DNA from: an uncultured Anaerolineaceae bacterium
GTDB taxonomy: Bacteria > Chloroflexota > Anaerolineae > Promineifilales > Promineifilaceae
DNA: 40,204 nucleotides
NCBI GenBank assembly: GCA_937967805.1
Contig: CALBTC010000025.1
Span: forward strand, 1 to 40,204
Direction of reading: 5' to 3'
Shown piece by piece: positions 10,269-17,783 of the stretch; the first letter of the stretch is position 1, and every line of letters begins with the position of its first letter. The notes under the pieces are model-generated. The model worked only from the letters and a program-made list of their open reading frames with translations. It did no database searches and was not told the origin of the DNA. A program made the position numbers and the translations under genes.

Positions 10269-10904
10269 ATGCCAAAGTATTTCATAACCGTCGCCGGCAA
10301 TATTGGCGTAGGCAAATCGACGCTGGTAAAGTTGCTGGCCGAACGTACCGGCTGGGAACCAGTCTACGAAGCTGTGGCCGAAAATCCATATTTGGCCGAC
10401 TTTTACAAAGATATGACACGTTGGAGCTTCCATTCTCAAGTCTTTTTCTTATCCCGTCGCCTGCGGCAGCATCATTATTTACTCCAGCGCCAAAACGCCA
10501 TCATTCAAGATCGCAGCGTGTACGAAGATGCGGAGATTTTTGCCCGTAATCTCTATGTTCAGGGCAACATGAGTGAGCGGGATTGGACAAGCTACTTTGA
10601 CCTATACCAGACCCTGGCGACGGTCCTGACGCCGCCCCATCTGGTGATCTACCTTAAAGCGTCGGTGCCCACGCTGCGCCAGCGAATTGCCCAGCGTGGC
10701 CGCGAGTATGAGCAAACCATTGCCACTGCTTATTTGGAACAATTAAACCAGCTGTATGATGAATGGGCTGCGAATTTTTCGCGCAGCGCCGTGTTAACCA
10801 TAGATACTAACAACCTGAACTACGTTCAGTATGAAGAACACCTGGATCAAATCTGGCAAAAAGTTGAAGAGCGGCTTCTGGGGCGGGATTATTTAGCTCT
10901 TTGA
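10269..10904 (+). CDS. Deoxynucleoside kinase
   Basis: This 211-residue deoxynucleoside kinase of the dGK/dCK/dAK type phosphorylates salvaged deoxynucleosides with ATP. It has a P-loop GNIGVGKST (10-18), the DRSVYED catalytic motif (81-87), and the RGREYE lid segment near 150. The length is normal for bacterial members. Base preference (dA, dG, dC) cannot be decided by eye. The ATG follows AAGGA by about 9 bases. It is in line with ubiA upstream (85-base gap) and rpsU downstream. Confidence 0.88.
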   Translation: MPKYFITVAGNIGVGKSTLVKLLAERTGWEPVYEAVAENPYLADFYKDMTRWSFHSQVFFLSRRLRQHHYLLQRQNAIIQDRSVYEDAEIFARNLYVQGNMSERDWTSYFDLYQTLATVLTPPHLVIYLKASVPTLRQRIAQRGREYEQTIATAYLEQLNQLYDEWAANFSRSAVLTIDTNNLNYVQYEEHLDQIWQKVEERLLGRDYLAL

Positions 10905-11000
10905 GATGAAAATTGGCTATTCATTTGCGTAATTCCCTCTAGCAGGTAAACTTATGGATGGTGTAGCGACCGCTACCCATTTATGAAAAATTAACCCAAA

Positions 11001-11010
11001 AAGGGGGTGA
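11001..11010 (+). promoter_or_regulatory. Shine-Dalgarno that decides the rpsU start
   Basis: AAGGGGGTGA matches the anti-Shine-Dalgarno complement (AAGGAGGTGA) in nine of ten positions. The only nearby GTG (11007) lies inside this element and cannot be used with it. The codon at normal distance is CTG at 11016, exactly where the conserved N-terminus of bS21 begins. Confidence 0.65.
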
Positions 11011-11015
11011 GAACA

Positions 11016-11207
11016 CTGCCTAAAGTTGAATTACGTTCTAACGAATCGCAAGAACAACTGCTGCGTCGCTTTAACAAAGCGGTGATTAAAAGCAAAGTTC
11101 TGGCAGACGTGCGTCGCAAGCGCTGGTTCGTTTCCAAAAGTGAGCTGCAGCGCATCGAGAAGAAAAAAGCGATTCGGCGTCAACGCAAAGCTCAGCGCCA
11201 GCGCTAA
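11016..11207 (+). CDS. rpsU: 30S ribosomal protein bS21, probable CTG start
   Basis: This small, very basic protein of 63 residues starts P-K-V-E-L-R-x-N-E-S and ends in an Arg/Lys tail, as bS21 proteins do. bS21 sits on the 30S platform near the anti-Shine-Dalgarno and helps initiation. No ATG or TTG is available; the strong SD at 11001-11010 points to CTG 11016, which gives a protein beginning exactly at the family N-terminus. The alternative GTG at 11007 would add three residues but overlaps the SD. A strong terminator follows 25 bases after the stop. Confidence 0.88.
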   Translation: MPKVELRSNESQEQLLRRFNKAVIKSKVLADVRRKRWFVSKSELQRIEKKKAIRRQRKAQRQR

Positions 11208-11232
11208 GTTTTGCTCCCCCCTAATTAAAAAG

Positions 11233-11260
11233 GCTCCCTGAAACTCAGGGAGCTTTTTTG
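11233..11260 (+). terminator. Rho-independent terminator of rpsU
   Basis: GCTCCCTGA (11233-11241) pairs perfectly with TCAGGGAGC (11245-11253) around a 3-base loop and is followed by six T. It lies 25 bases past rpsU. Confidence 0.92.
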
Positions 11261-11280
11261 TTTAGGGGGGTATGAAAAGT

Positions 11281-11308
11281 GAAAGCCCCTGCACAAGCAG
11301 GGGCTTTC
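11281..11308 (-). terminator. Hairpin terminator of the sugar transferase gene
   Basis: GAAAGCCCCTGC (11281-11292) pairs perfectly over 12 bp with 11297-11308 around the loop ACAA. It lies about 40 bases beyond the minus-strand stop at 11350, and ACTTTTC follows on the minus strand. The T-run is short, so efficiency is uncertain. Confidence 0.7.
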
Positions 11309-11349
11309 TGGTTGGGGAGGAATCAGGGAATTCTTCGAAATTGCATTGG

Positions 11350-12048
11350 CTAGTAAGCGCCATCCCCCTTCATGACAGCGGGGATGGTCTTGAACAGAAT
11401 TTGAATGTCCAGGAAAATGGACCAGTTGTCGATATATTGCATGTCTAGCTTGACGCGTTCATCGTAAGAGGTGTTGGAACGGCCGCTTACCTGCCACAAA
11501 CCGGTTAGACCAGGCATGACGGTGAGCAATGTTGGGCCCCATTGACCATACTTGGTAATTTCCTCGGGAGCGATGATGCGTGGGCCTATAACGGACATAT
11601 CTTGAGCCAAAACGTTGAACAGTTGGGGCAGTTCATCCAGGCTAAACTTGCGCAGGAAGTTGCCCACACGGGTAACGCGCGGGTCACACTTTAGCTTATA
11701 ATTCTGGTTCAGTTCTGCTTTGAGCTTAGGGTATCGGGCCAGAATCTCATCGCCGTTAACGTACATGGTGCGGAACTTGAAGGCGTCGAAGATACGGCCG
11801 TCTCGCCCCAACACGCGCCGGCGATGAATAATTGGACCCGGAGAGTCCAGCTTAACGGCAATGGCCAAAACCAAAAAGAGTGGCCAGATTAACAGCAGGG
11901 TGGGAATAACAATCGCGTAATCAAGAAGCGCCTTTAAGCGGCGATTGGCTTGTTGTGCGTTACGCTGGGTGTGGGGCAGCCGGGTGACGGTTGCAGACTT
12001 TTTTGTGGCTTGTTTGTTGAGCGTCGATTTGGTGGCTACAGGTGTCAT
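11350..12048 (-). CDS. Polyprenyl-phosphate sugar-1-phosphate transferase
   Basis: This 232-residue enzyme belongs to the monotopic bacterial sugar transferase family (WbaP/WcaJ/EpsL type). It moves a sugar-1-phosphate from a UDP-sugar to undecaprenyl phosphate, the first step of exopolysaccharide or O-unit assembly. After a basic, Thr-rich N-terminus comes a hydrophobic re-entrant helix (about 40-66), then KLDSPGP, FKFRTM, the catalytic [13 protein letters not shown] with its D-E pair, SVIGPR, and [13 protein letters not shown]. It lacks the large CoA-binding-like N-terminal part of WbaP, so it is a minimal catalytic form. No other polysaccharide genes are adjacent. Confidence 0.9.
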   Translation of the reverse strand: MTPVATKSTLNKQATKKSATVTRLPHTQRNAQQANRRLKALLDYAIVIPTLLLIWPLFLVLAIAVKLDSPGPIIHRRRVLGRDGRIFDAFKFRTMYVNGDEILARYPKLKAELNQNYKLKCDPRVTRVGNFLRKFSLDELPQLFNVLAQDMSVIGPRIIAPEEITKYGQWGPTLLTVMPGLTGLWQVSGRSNTSYDERVKLDMQYIDNWSIFLDIQILFKTIPAVMKGDGAY

Positions 12049-12143
12049 TGATTTACCCCAGAATGAAATACAGCTACTTTTTCTTATACTTTTAATAGCT
12101 TAGGGGGCATTCCTTACAGCAAGTCTTATGGTTTATTACGTTG

Positions 12144-15100
12144 TCAGGCGAGCTTTTTGAGTAGGGCTGCGGCCGTTTTCCACGGGTCCTGACGTTGGCC
12201 TTTGGCCTGGAGAGCGGCACGCTGAGCCGGGGGTAAAACTTGAACGGCCGCTCCCACTGGCTGCCGTAAAACTTCATCAAACCAGCGAGATGCTTGCACC
12301 AGCGGGAAGCGTTCAACCTGTGGCAGCAGACGAGCCGCTTCTTCAAACGCTTCAGCATGGATGTGCAGTTGGGCAGTGGCGGCTAATCCGTAAAGCAGCA
12401 GCAGCCACTGCTTTGTTTCCAGCGCCGCCTGCAATACCTCACAAGTCCATAGCCAACCTTCTTCCACGAAATGCAGGTGCGCGGCGGTTATGGACGCCAT
12501 CCCCACTGTTTCGCCCAGGTCAGGGAAGTTAGGGCGGCTGCTTCTCTGCCGAAGCTCAGACATAAGCGCCTGTAAAGTGGTGTGTTGATCGGGTGACGGC
12601 CGTTCAGCCAAAGCTAGTAGACCCAATTGCAGTGGACCAGCATCTATTCGTTTGGGAGCGACGGCTGCCCAGTCAGCCGCCTGCGCGTAATCACCCAGGT
12701 GCAAATAAGCCAGCCCCAACGGATTGGCCCAGCGCCGCCGGTTGCGCTGCCTCGTTTTGTCACCACCGGCCGCAGCTTTCATCATATACTCTATGGCCTG
12801 GTCCAGCTTGCCCGCTAACAGATTAGACCAGCCAAGAAAGCCTAAACTGTCAGCCGTTGTGGTGGCCACCTGAGCTTGCTCACCTACGGCCAGCGCCCGC
12901 TGGAAAATTTGCTCGGCACGCCCAAAATCTTGCTGCCACAGGGCCGCAAAGCCAAGCATGTGCAAATTGTCCTTCATCAAAACATGGTCACCAGAAACGT
13001 CTGCCACTAACGCCTGGCTCTCTTTAAGGGCTGCTTCACCTGCGGTGAATCGGCCGTCCCGCAGCAAAATGATGCCCAACGCATGGAGCGTTTGGGCCAC
13101 GAGCTCTGTTTCCGCCAATTCCTGACTCATTTTTAAGGCCCGCCGGATTAAATCTTCGGCTTTCTTTACCTTGAGCTGACGCACTGCCTGCTGAGCGAGG
13201 CGCATCAGTGAAAAGGACATCCCGCGCCGATCCCCCAACTGCTCTTGCAAGCCCAGCATTTGCTGGGTGATCTGGGTTAATCGTGGCCAATCGTGCTGTC
13301 GCCCTACCACATCCCCCAGCCAGGCCAATGAGATCGATTCTTGCCATGTTTCGCCTAATTCATGGAACAGTTGGATGCTTTCCTGGTAGGCGGCTTCGGC
13401 GCGCGCCAGATCGCTTTTGCGCCACTGCTTGGCCTGTTCGCGGCGCAAAAAGGCCCATTCGAAGCGGGTTTCAGCCGCAGTTAGGGTGGGCTGTTGCAGA
13501 ATGGCTTCTGCCTCAACTAACAGCTCCCGGTGCTCATCTTGCCGGCCAATTTCATAATGATGCAGCGCCAGCCAGGTCAGGAGTAAGGCACGAAGGCGTT
13601 GGGCCGCCACGGTTTCCACACCAAGTAGTGCGGCAGACGCTGCCTGCAATGCCTCGATTGCTTCCAAATGATTGCCGCGCCACAGACAAAAATGGTTAAA
13701 CGGTTCGGCGGCCACAGCCAGCCGGCCGATTTGCTTATTGGCACAGGCGTGGAACCAGGCGCGCCGGATATTTTGCCAGTCGGCCAGGAGGGCAACGGCC
13801 GTTTCCTGCTGCGCGCCACCGTGAAGATTGGTTAGCTGGCTGCCCAACCAGGTGCAGTAGTAATGAGACAGCATCTCACGACTCTCTGCCGCGGCCTCGT
13901 CCGGCAGTTTTTCCCGGCCAAACTGCTGCAGCAAGGCGTGAAGCGTGTACCGCTCCTGATCGCGGTCGAATTGCAGCAGTGATTTTTTCACCAGCCGGGC
14001 CAGCAGCGGGCGGCTGGCGTTGAAGGCGTTGTGGGCCGCTTCAAAAGTAAACCCATTCCGAAAAAGCGCCAGCCGGGACCACAGCGACTGCTCGGCGGTT
14101 GTGAGCCGCTGCCAGGTGGTGTTGAAAACGGCCCGCAGGCTGCGCTGGCGGTCGGGATGATCGGCGCTGAGCGCTTCCAGAAAATCTATATTTTGCTCAA
14201 CTTCGGCCACCATTTCTTCTAATGAAAGGGTGTCGGCCCAGGCCCCGGCCAGTTCTAGCGCCAGGGGCAGCCCCATCAGCCAGTGGCAAAGCTGACGCAA
14301 GGCGGGTGCGTCGGCCGGGGTAAGGTTGAAGCTGGGCTGGACGCGCCGGACGGCCTGCTGAAACAGTTGGGCGGCGGGGGCATTGAGGGCTACGGCCGTA
14401 TCCGGCGGCAGCGTCCAACCATCGAGTTGCAAAACTGTTTCACCGTCTACTTCCAATGGTTCGCGGGAGGTTAGCAGGAGCGTCAGGCCAGGGACGCCGG
14501 CCAACATGGCGCGCACAAAGTCGCGGCCACCGCTGCCCAGCAAATGCTCTACGTTGTCCAACACCAGCAGCAGATTTTGTTCTTGCAGGTGGCTAATGAG
14601 CTGGTCGGTCAACGGCCGTTCCTCTTGCGGCTTTAGTTGGATATCCAGCTCTGAGGCCAGCAGGGCGGGAATCTCAGCGGCACCATCGAGTGCAGCCAGC
14701 GACAGGAAGTAGATACCGTGGGGAAATAGCTCTGCGTGGTGGTTGAGGCAGTGAACGGCCGTTACCAGTGCCAGCCGGGTTTTGCCCATGCCGCCCACGC
14801 CGGTGATGGTGAGCAGCCGCTGGCCGGGCGCTTGCAGCGCGGCAACCGTTTCGGCCTTTTCAGCGGTGCGGCCAAAGAAGGTGAAAGGGGTGATGTTGAG
14901 GTTGTGAGGCACGGCCGTTTGCGCTGGAACGGCGACAGTTTTGGTGCTGGCGGTGGCTGCGGCCGTTTGCTGCGTGTGCGGCGCGGTGAGCTGCCCGCCG
15001 CGTATTTGTTCAGCGAGTTCTTTAGTAAGGTCTTCTGGCGGCACGTCCAGTTCATCTTCCAGCAGGGTGAGGCAGGTTTCGTACTGCTGCAGGGCGGCGC

Positions 15101-15725
15101 TGCGCTGCCCGGAAAGGGCCAACGCCTGCATCAGGCTGCGGTGGGCGGCTTCGTCCAGCTCGTCCAGGGCCAGCCAGTGCGTGGCCGCCCGGATGGCGGC
15201 GGCGTAATCGTTTTCCTGCAAAAAGAAATGGGTTAGCTGCTGCCAGGCCACCAGCACCTGGCGGCGCAGCCGTTCCCGCTCGATGAGAACCCATTCGTTG
15301 AAGCGGTCGGCCTGCCGCACCAGAAAATCTTCCAGGAAGTCGCCCTGGTACGCTTGCAGGGCGGTTTCCAGCCGGGCGGCATTGAGGCCGGTCAATTGGT
15401 TGGGGAGGGCGGCGAGTTCAGTTTGGAGAACGGCCGTATCCAACCGGTGCGGCAGTGCAGCGTTAAAGGCCAGGGTAGAGCCTTCACTCAGTAAATAATC
15501 TCCGAGCTTGGGCCGCAACTGCGTGAGCACTGTGCGCAAATTGGAGAGCGCCTGCCCGGTAGAGCTGCTGTCCCACAACAGATCGGCCAGGATTTCTCGA
15601 GGGTGGGGTTGGCCGGTGTGGGCCAGGTAAATAAACAGGGCCAACGCCTTGCTGCTGCGAAAGGAACCCACCGGTTCGCCATTGATGTCCAGATGTAGGG
15701 GGCCGAGCAAACGAATCGTGAGCAT
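12144..15725 (-). CDS. BTAD-STAND-TPR transcriptional regulator (SARP-like)
   Basis: This 1193-residue protein starts as AfsR/SARP-type activators do (MLTIRLLGPLHLDINGEPV): a winged-helix DNA-binding domain (about 1-95), then the bacterial transcriptional activation domain, a TPR-like BTAD (about 96-245). A STAND ATPase follows, with Walker A GVGGMGKT (309-316), Walker B LLLVLDNVE (385-393), and the GLPLALELAGAW region near 500. The C-terminal half is TPR repeats, the likely sensor. ATG 15725 is preferred to upstream codons because the family N-terminus begins there. The divergent operon (15.8-17.5 kb) and the tandem repeat at 15741-15762 make self and local control likely. It contains eight ACGGCCGT copies. 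Confidence 0.88.
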   Translation of the reverse strand: MLTIRLLGPLHLDINGEPVGSFRSSKALALFIYLAHTGQPHPREILADLLWDSSSTGQALSNLRTVLTQLRPKLGDYLLSEGSTLAFNAALPHRLDTAVLQTELAALPNQLTGLNAARLETALQAYQGDFLEDFLVRQADRFNEWVLIERERLRRQVLVAWQQLTHFFLQENDYAAAIRAATHWLALDELDEAAHRSLMQALALSGQRSAALQQYETCLTLLEDELDVPPEDLTKELAEQIRGGQLTAPHTQQTAAATASTKTVAVPAQTAVPHNLNITPFTFFGRTAEKAETVAALQAPGQRLLTITGVGGMGKTRLALVTAVHCLNHHAELFPHGIYFLSLAALDGAAEIPALLASELDIQLKPQEERPLTDQLISHLQEQNLLLVLDNVEHLLGSGGRDFVRAMLAGVPGLTLLLTSREPLEVDGETVLQLDGWTLPPDTAVALNAPAAQLFQQAVRRVQPSFNLTPADAPALRQLCHWLMGLPLALELAGAWADTLSLEEMVAEVEQNIDFLEALSADHPDRQRSLRAVFNTTWQRLTTAEQSLWSRLALFRNGFTFEAAHNAFNASRPLLARLVKKSLLQFDRDQERYTLHALLQQFGREKLPDEAAAESREMLSHYYCTWLGSQLTNLHGGAQQETAVALLADWQNIRRAWFHACANKQIGRLAVAAEPFNHFCLWRGNHLEAIEALQAASAALLGVETVAAQRLRALLLTWLALHHYEIGRQDEHRELLVEAEAILQQPTLTAAETRFEWAFLRREQAKQWRKSDLARAEAAYQESIQLFHELGETWQESISLAWLGDVVGRQHDWPRLTQITQQMLGLQEQLGDRRGMSFSLMRLAQQAVRQLKVKKAEDLIRRALKMSQELAETELVAQTLHALGIILLRDGRFTAGEAALKESQALVADVSGDHVLMKDNLHMLGFAALWQQDFGRAEQIFQRALAVGEQAQVATTTADSLGFLGWSNLLAGKLDQAIEYMMKAAAGGDKTRQRNRRRWANPLGLAYLHLGDYAQAADWAAVAPKRIDAGPLQLGLLALAERPSPDQHTTLQALMSELRQRSSRPNFPDLGETVGMASITAAHLHFVEEGWLWTCEVLQAALETKQWLLLLYGLAATAQLHIHAEAFEEAARLLPQVERFPLVQASRWFDEVLRQPVGAAVQVLPPAQRAALQAKGQRQDPWKTAAALLKKLA

Positions 15726-15740
15726 GAGGGCACTACTTGT

Positions 15741-15777
15741 TTTGTAAGCGCTTTGTAAGCGCACGTCACGGTAGGAT
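15741..15777 (+). promoter_or_regulatory. Tandem 11-bp repeat upstream of a -10, SARP-box-like
   Basis: TTTGTAAGCGC occurs twice head to tail (15741-15751 and 15752-15762), an exact 11-bp period. TAGGAT (15772-15777), a passable -10, begins nine bases later. SARP/BTAD activators are known to bind direct repeats with 11-bp spacing placed about 8 bp before the -10. The site is between the BTAD-STAND gene (minus) and the plus-strand operon, so it could serve that operon. Confidence 0.6.
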
Positions 15778-15825
15778 GAGATTGTAAATAGGAAACGGCC
15801 GTGAGGCAACACGGGATTAGCAGAT

Positions 15826-16023
15826 ATGGAGGACAAAAATGGTTTGAATCAATTATACGTTTTGCGCTTATGGCGCGGGCCGGCAACAGGCATGGTGCGA
15901 ATCACGCTGAAAGATGTAGCGAGGGGCGGCACCCGGCATTTTGTCAGCCTGGAAGCGCTGCTGGCCTATCTGGAAAACGAGAACGGTGTGTCTGTAAGCA
16001 AGGTCTTTAAAACGCACAAATGA
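15826..16023 (+). CDS. Small conserved-looking protein, first in PLAT operon
   Basis: The frame encodes up to 65 residues and reads as a compact domain: LYVLRLWRG, then ITLKDVARGGTRHFVSLEALLAYLEN. I recall similar short proteins in Chloroflexota genomes but no named family. Two starts are possible: ATG 15826 without a ribosome site, or TTG 15844 lying 11 bases after GGAGG (15828-15832). The second fits translation better and gives 59 residues. It is 21 bases ahead of the repeat lipoprotein gene and likely co-transcribed from the promoter near 15772. Confidence 0.6.
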   Translation: MEDKNGLNQLYVLRLWRGPATGMVRITLKDVARGGTRHFVSLEALLAYLENENGVSVSKVFKTHK

Positions 16024-16044
16024 TAACGATAAGGAGAATAAAAA

Positions 16045-16380
16045 ATGTTTTCACGGCGAATTTTGACGATGTTGGTTTTGGCAGTTTTGGTAATCGGAGG
16101 GAGCACAATGGTAGCTTGTGCCCAGGAGCCGGTTGGCGGCAATGCAACAGAGGCGACGCCGCTGACTGCGGCTGATGCTCAAGCGTATCGCTGGCAGGCA
16201 ATGGCCAACTGGTACGAGCGCCACGGTTTGTTAAACCTTGACAGCGAAGCAGCGGCTGATGCCCATGCGTACCGCTGGCAGGCAATGGCCAACTGGTACG
16301 AGCGTCAGGGATTGTTGAACTTGGACAGTGAGGCAGCGGCTGATCAGTCTGAGACCGCTGCCGACCTACCTGAAAATTGA
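16045..16380 (+). CDS. Small lipoprotein with two 28-residue repeats
   Basis: This 111-residue protein has a signal peptide with a lipobox-like T-M-V-A-C (cysteine at 26), or possibly signal peptidase I cleavage at ACA-QEP. The mature part is short and contains two nearly identical 28-residue units (43-70 and 71-98) with the core AYRWQAMANWYER and LLNLDSEAAAD, then an acidic tail. AAGGAGA precedes the ATG. It sits between the small protein and the PLAT protein, so a surface partner or anchor for the PLAT protein is a reasonable guess, but no function is known to me. Confidence 0.75.
   Translation: MFSRRILTMLVLAVLVIGGSTMVACAQEPVGGNATEATPLTAADAQAYRWQAMANWYERHGLLNLDSEAAADAHAYRWQAMANWYERQGLLNLDSEAAADQSETAADLPEN
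16171..16338 (+). repeat. Two tandem 84-bp coding repeats
   Basis: Units 16171-16254 and 16255-16338 begin GCTGAT and match over most of their length, with mainly silent changes. A third unit starts at 16339 but diverges after six bases. They encode the 28-residue repeats of the lipoprotein. Confidence 0.9.
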
Positions 16381-16449
16381 AGCAACTCTATCGGCCAAAA
16401 ATATATATCAAAAATCTTAATTCAATCAAAAAGTGGAGGTAAAAATCTA

Positions 16450-17535
16450 ATGGCTTATCAACTCGATATTTATACAGGTGATCGTTCTGGCGCAGGCACA
16501 GACGCCAATGTCAGTGTGGTTTTGAAAGGTGAGCGAGGAGACACCCCGGCGGTGGTTATCAATCCGCTTATTTCCGGGGATGCATTTGAGAGCGGTGACC
16601 ACAACGTGGTGCAATTAAACGTCCCCGATGTGGGCGATATTGAAGCAGTACAAATCAGTCACGACGACATGTACGCCGGGTCAGGTTGGTATCTGGACAA
16701 AGTGGTGGTCACGCGGCGAGCAACGGGTGTCAGCATGGAATATCCTTGCTACAACTGGCTGGCAACGGATGAAGGCGATGGTGCCATTTCGCGACAGCTT
16801 CCGGCAGCAGGTGCCACCTGGCAGGTAGAATTGGTCCATGCGGACCGGGATGAGTTTTTTGCCGGTGAAGATTACCTGGTTCTGAATAACTGGGAAGGGA
16901 GTAGCGAACTGACCCGCCAGGCCAAGTGGCGGTTTGCTTGGAGCAAAAGTGTCAACGTCGAAGAAAGCAAGGAAAAGATTCATTCTGTTGAGGTAGCAGC
17001 CAATATTGGTGGTAATCTGAAGGGAATGGAACTAGGCGCGAGTGCCCAGTATGCTTTTGAGAGTCATCTGACCAATAAGTACGGCACGACGACCAATGAG
17101 GAAAGTGAGGTTACCCACACAGATACGTACATAGCCGCGCCGGGTGAACTTGTTTTGGTAGTCGTGCGCTGGTACAAGATATACGAATTCGGTACCCTCA
17201 AACGAGGTAATGTTTTTGTGAACTATGCTGTGGCTACAGACGTGCGGCCCAATATAGAACCGATCGCTATAAAACGCGGTGAACTGGTTGCAGAACGGTT
17301 CCGGGCTATCCTCAAAGATCAAGGGGTGAACACGCACGACATTACCTGGCAACCTGCCTGGTCTGACGGCACGCTGGTAAAAGGCTCTTCAGCAGCAGTG
17401 TATGTGATGGAAAACGGCGTTCGCCGCCCTTTCCCGAGTGCCGAACGGTTCGAAGCCCTGGGCTATAGCTGGGACGAGATCATGACGGTATCGGATATTC
17501 AGCTTAAAGGAGTTCCGGCCGGCGCCCCGATGTAA
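16450..17535 (+). CDS. PLAT-domain protein with aerolysin-like beta-rich middle
   Basis: This 361-residue protein has no signal peptide. Residues about 1-105 form a PLAT/LH2 lipid-binding beta-sandwich (YQLDIYTGDRSGAGTDANV, then GSGWYLDKVVV). Residues about 110-270 are beta-rich, with long alternating Ser/Thr/Glu strands (WRFAWSKSVNVEESKEKIH, TNKYGTTTNEESEVTHTDT) and a hydrophobic strand ELVLVVVRWYKI, a pattern like the insertion hairpin of aerolysin/ETX-MTX2 pore formers. The C-terminus (about 315-361; VMENGVRRPFPSAERFEALG) resembles a short module found at the ends of bacterial secreted proteins. GGAGGT precedes the ATG. The PLAT call is firm; pore formation is inferred from pattern only. 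Confidence 0.72.
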   Translation: MAYQLDIYTGDRSGAGTDANVSVVLKGERGDTPAVVINPLISGDAFESGDHNVVQLNVPDVGDIEAVQISHDDMYAGSGWYLDKVVVTRRATGVSMEYPCYNWLATDEGDGAISRQLPAAGATWQVELVHADRDEFFAGEDYLVLNNWEGSSELTRQAKWRFAWSKSVNVEESKEKIHSVEVAANIGGNLKGMELGASAQYAFESHLTNKYGTTTNEESEVTHTDTYIAAPGELVLVVVRWYKIYEFGTLKRGNVFVNYAVATDVRPNIEPIAIKRGELVAERFRAILKDQGVNTHDITWQPAWSDGTLVKGSSAAVYVMENGVRRPFPSAERFEALGYSWDEIMTVSDIQLKGVPAGAPM

Positions 17536-17559
17536 CCAATTGGTTTGAGAATTTGTGCT

Positions 17560-17601
17560 AGAAAACGGCCGTTCCTAACCAGGAACGGCCGTTTTCTCTT
17601 T
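17560..17601 (+). terminator. Terminator hairpin built from two ACGGCCGT copies
   Basis: 17560-17576 and 17581-17597 pair perfectly over 17 bp around the loop AACC. Each arm contains one ACGGCCGT. It lies 24 bases after the PLAT gene and is followed by CTTTG, a weak T-run. Confidence 0.8.
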
Positions 17602-17783
17602 GTTGGAAAGCTGGCCCTTTTTTGTAATATTTTTGGCTTCTTTTTGGGTAAGATGCTATCATGCTGACCAGGTTTGGCGTTTTCATCAAAGCTGATCAAT
17701 TTTCGTAAGTTGTGTTCCGTTTTTAAATTCTTTTGGTTGTCCAAGAACTTCATACAGTCTTCGCGAGAAAGGAGGGTGTTTTC

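Noticed and set aside
15726..15836. Upstream extension of the BTAD-STAND gene
   Set aside because: The frame is open to 15836, but the extra 37 residues run through the tandem repeat and have no family counterpart; the N-terminus typical of the family starts at 15725.
15802..17565. Gap of 1.76 kb without ACGGCCGT as a sign of recent transfer of the PLAT operon
   Set aside because: With a mean spacing of about 620 bp such a gap is expected now and then among 65 intervals, and similar gaps occur elsewhere (for example 27.7-29.6 kb within ilvD).
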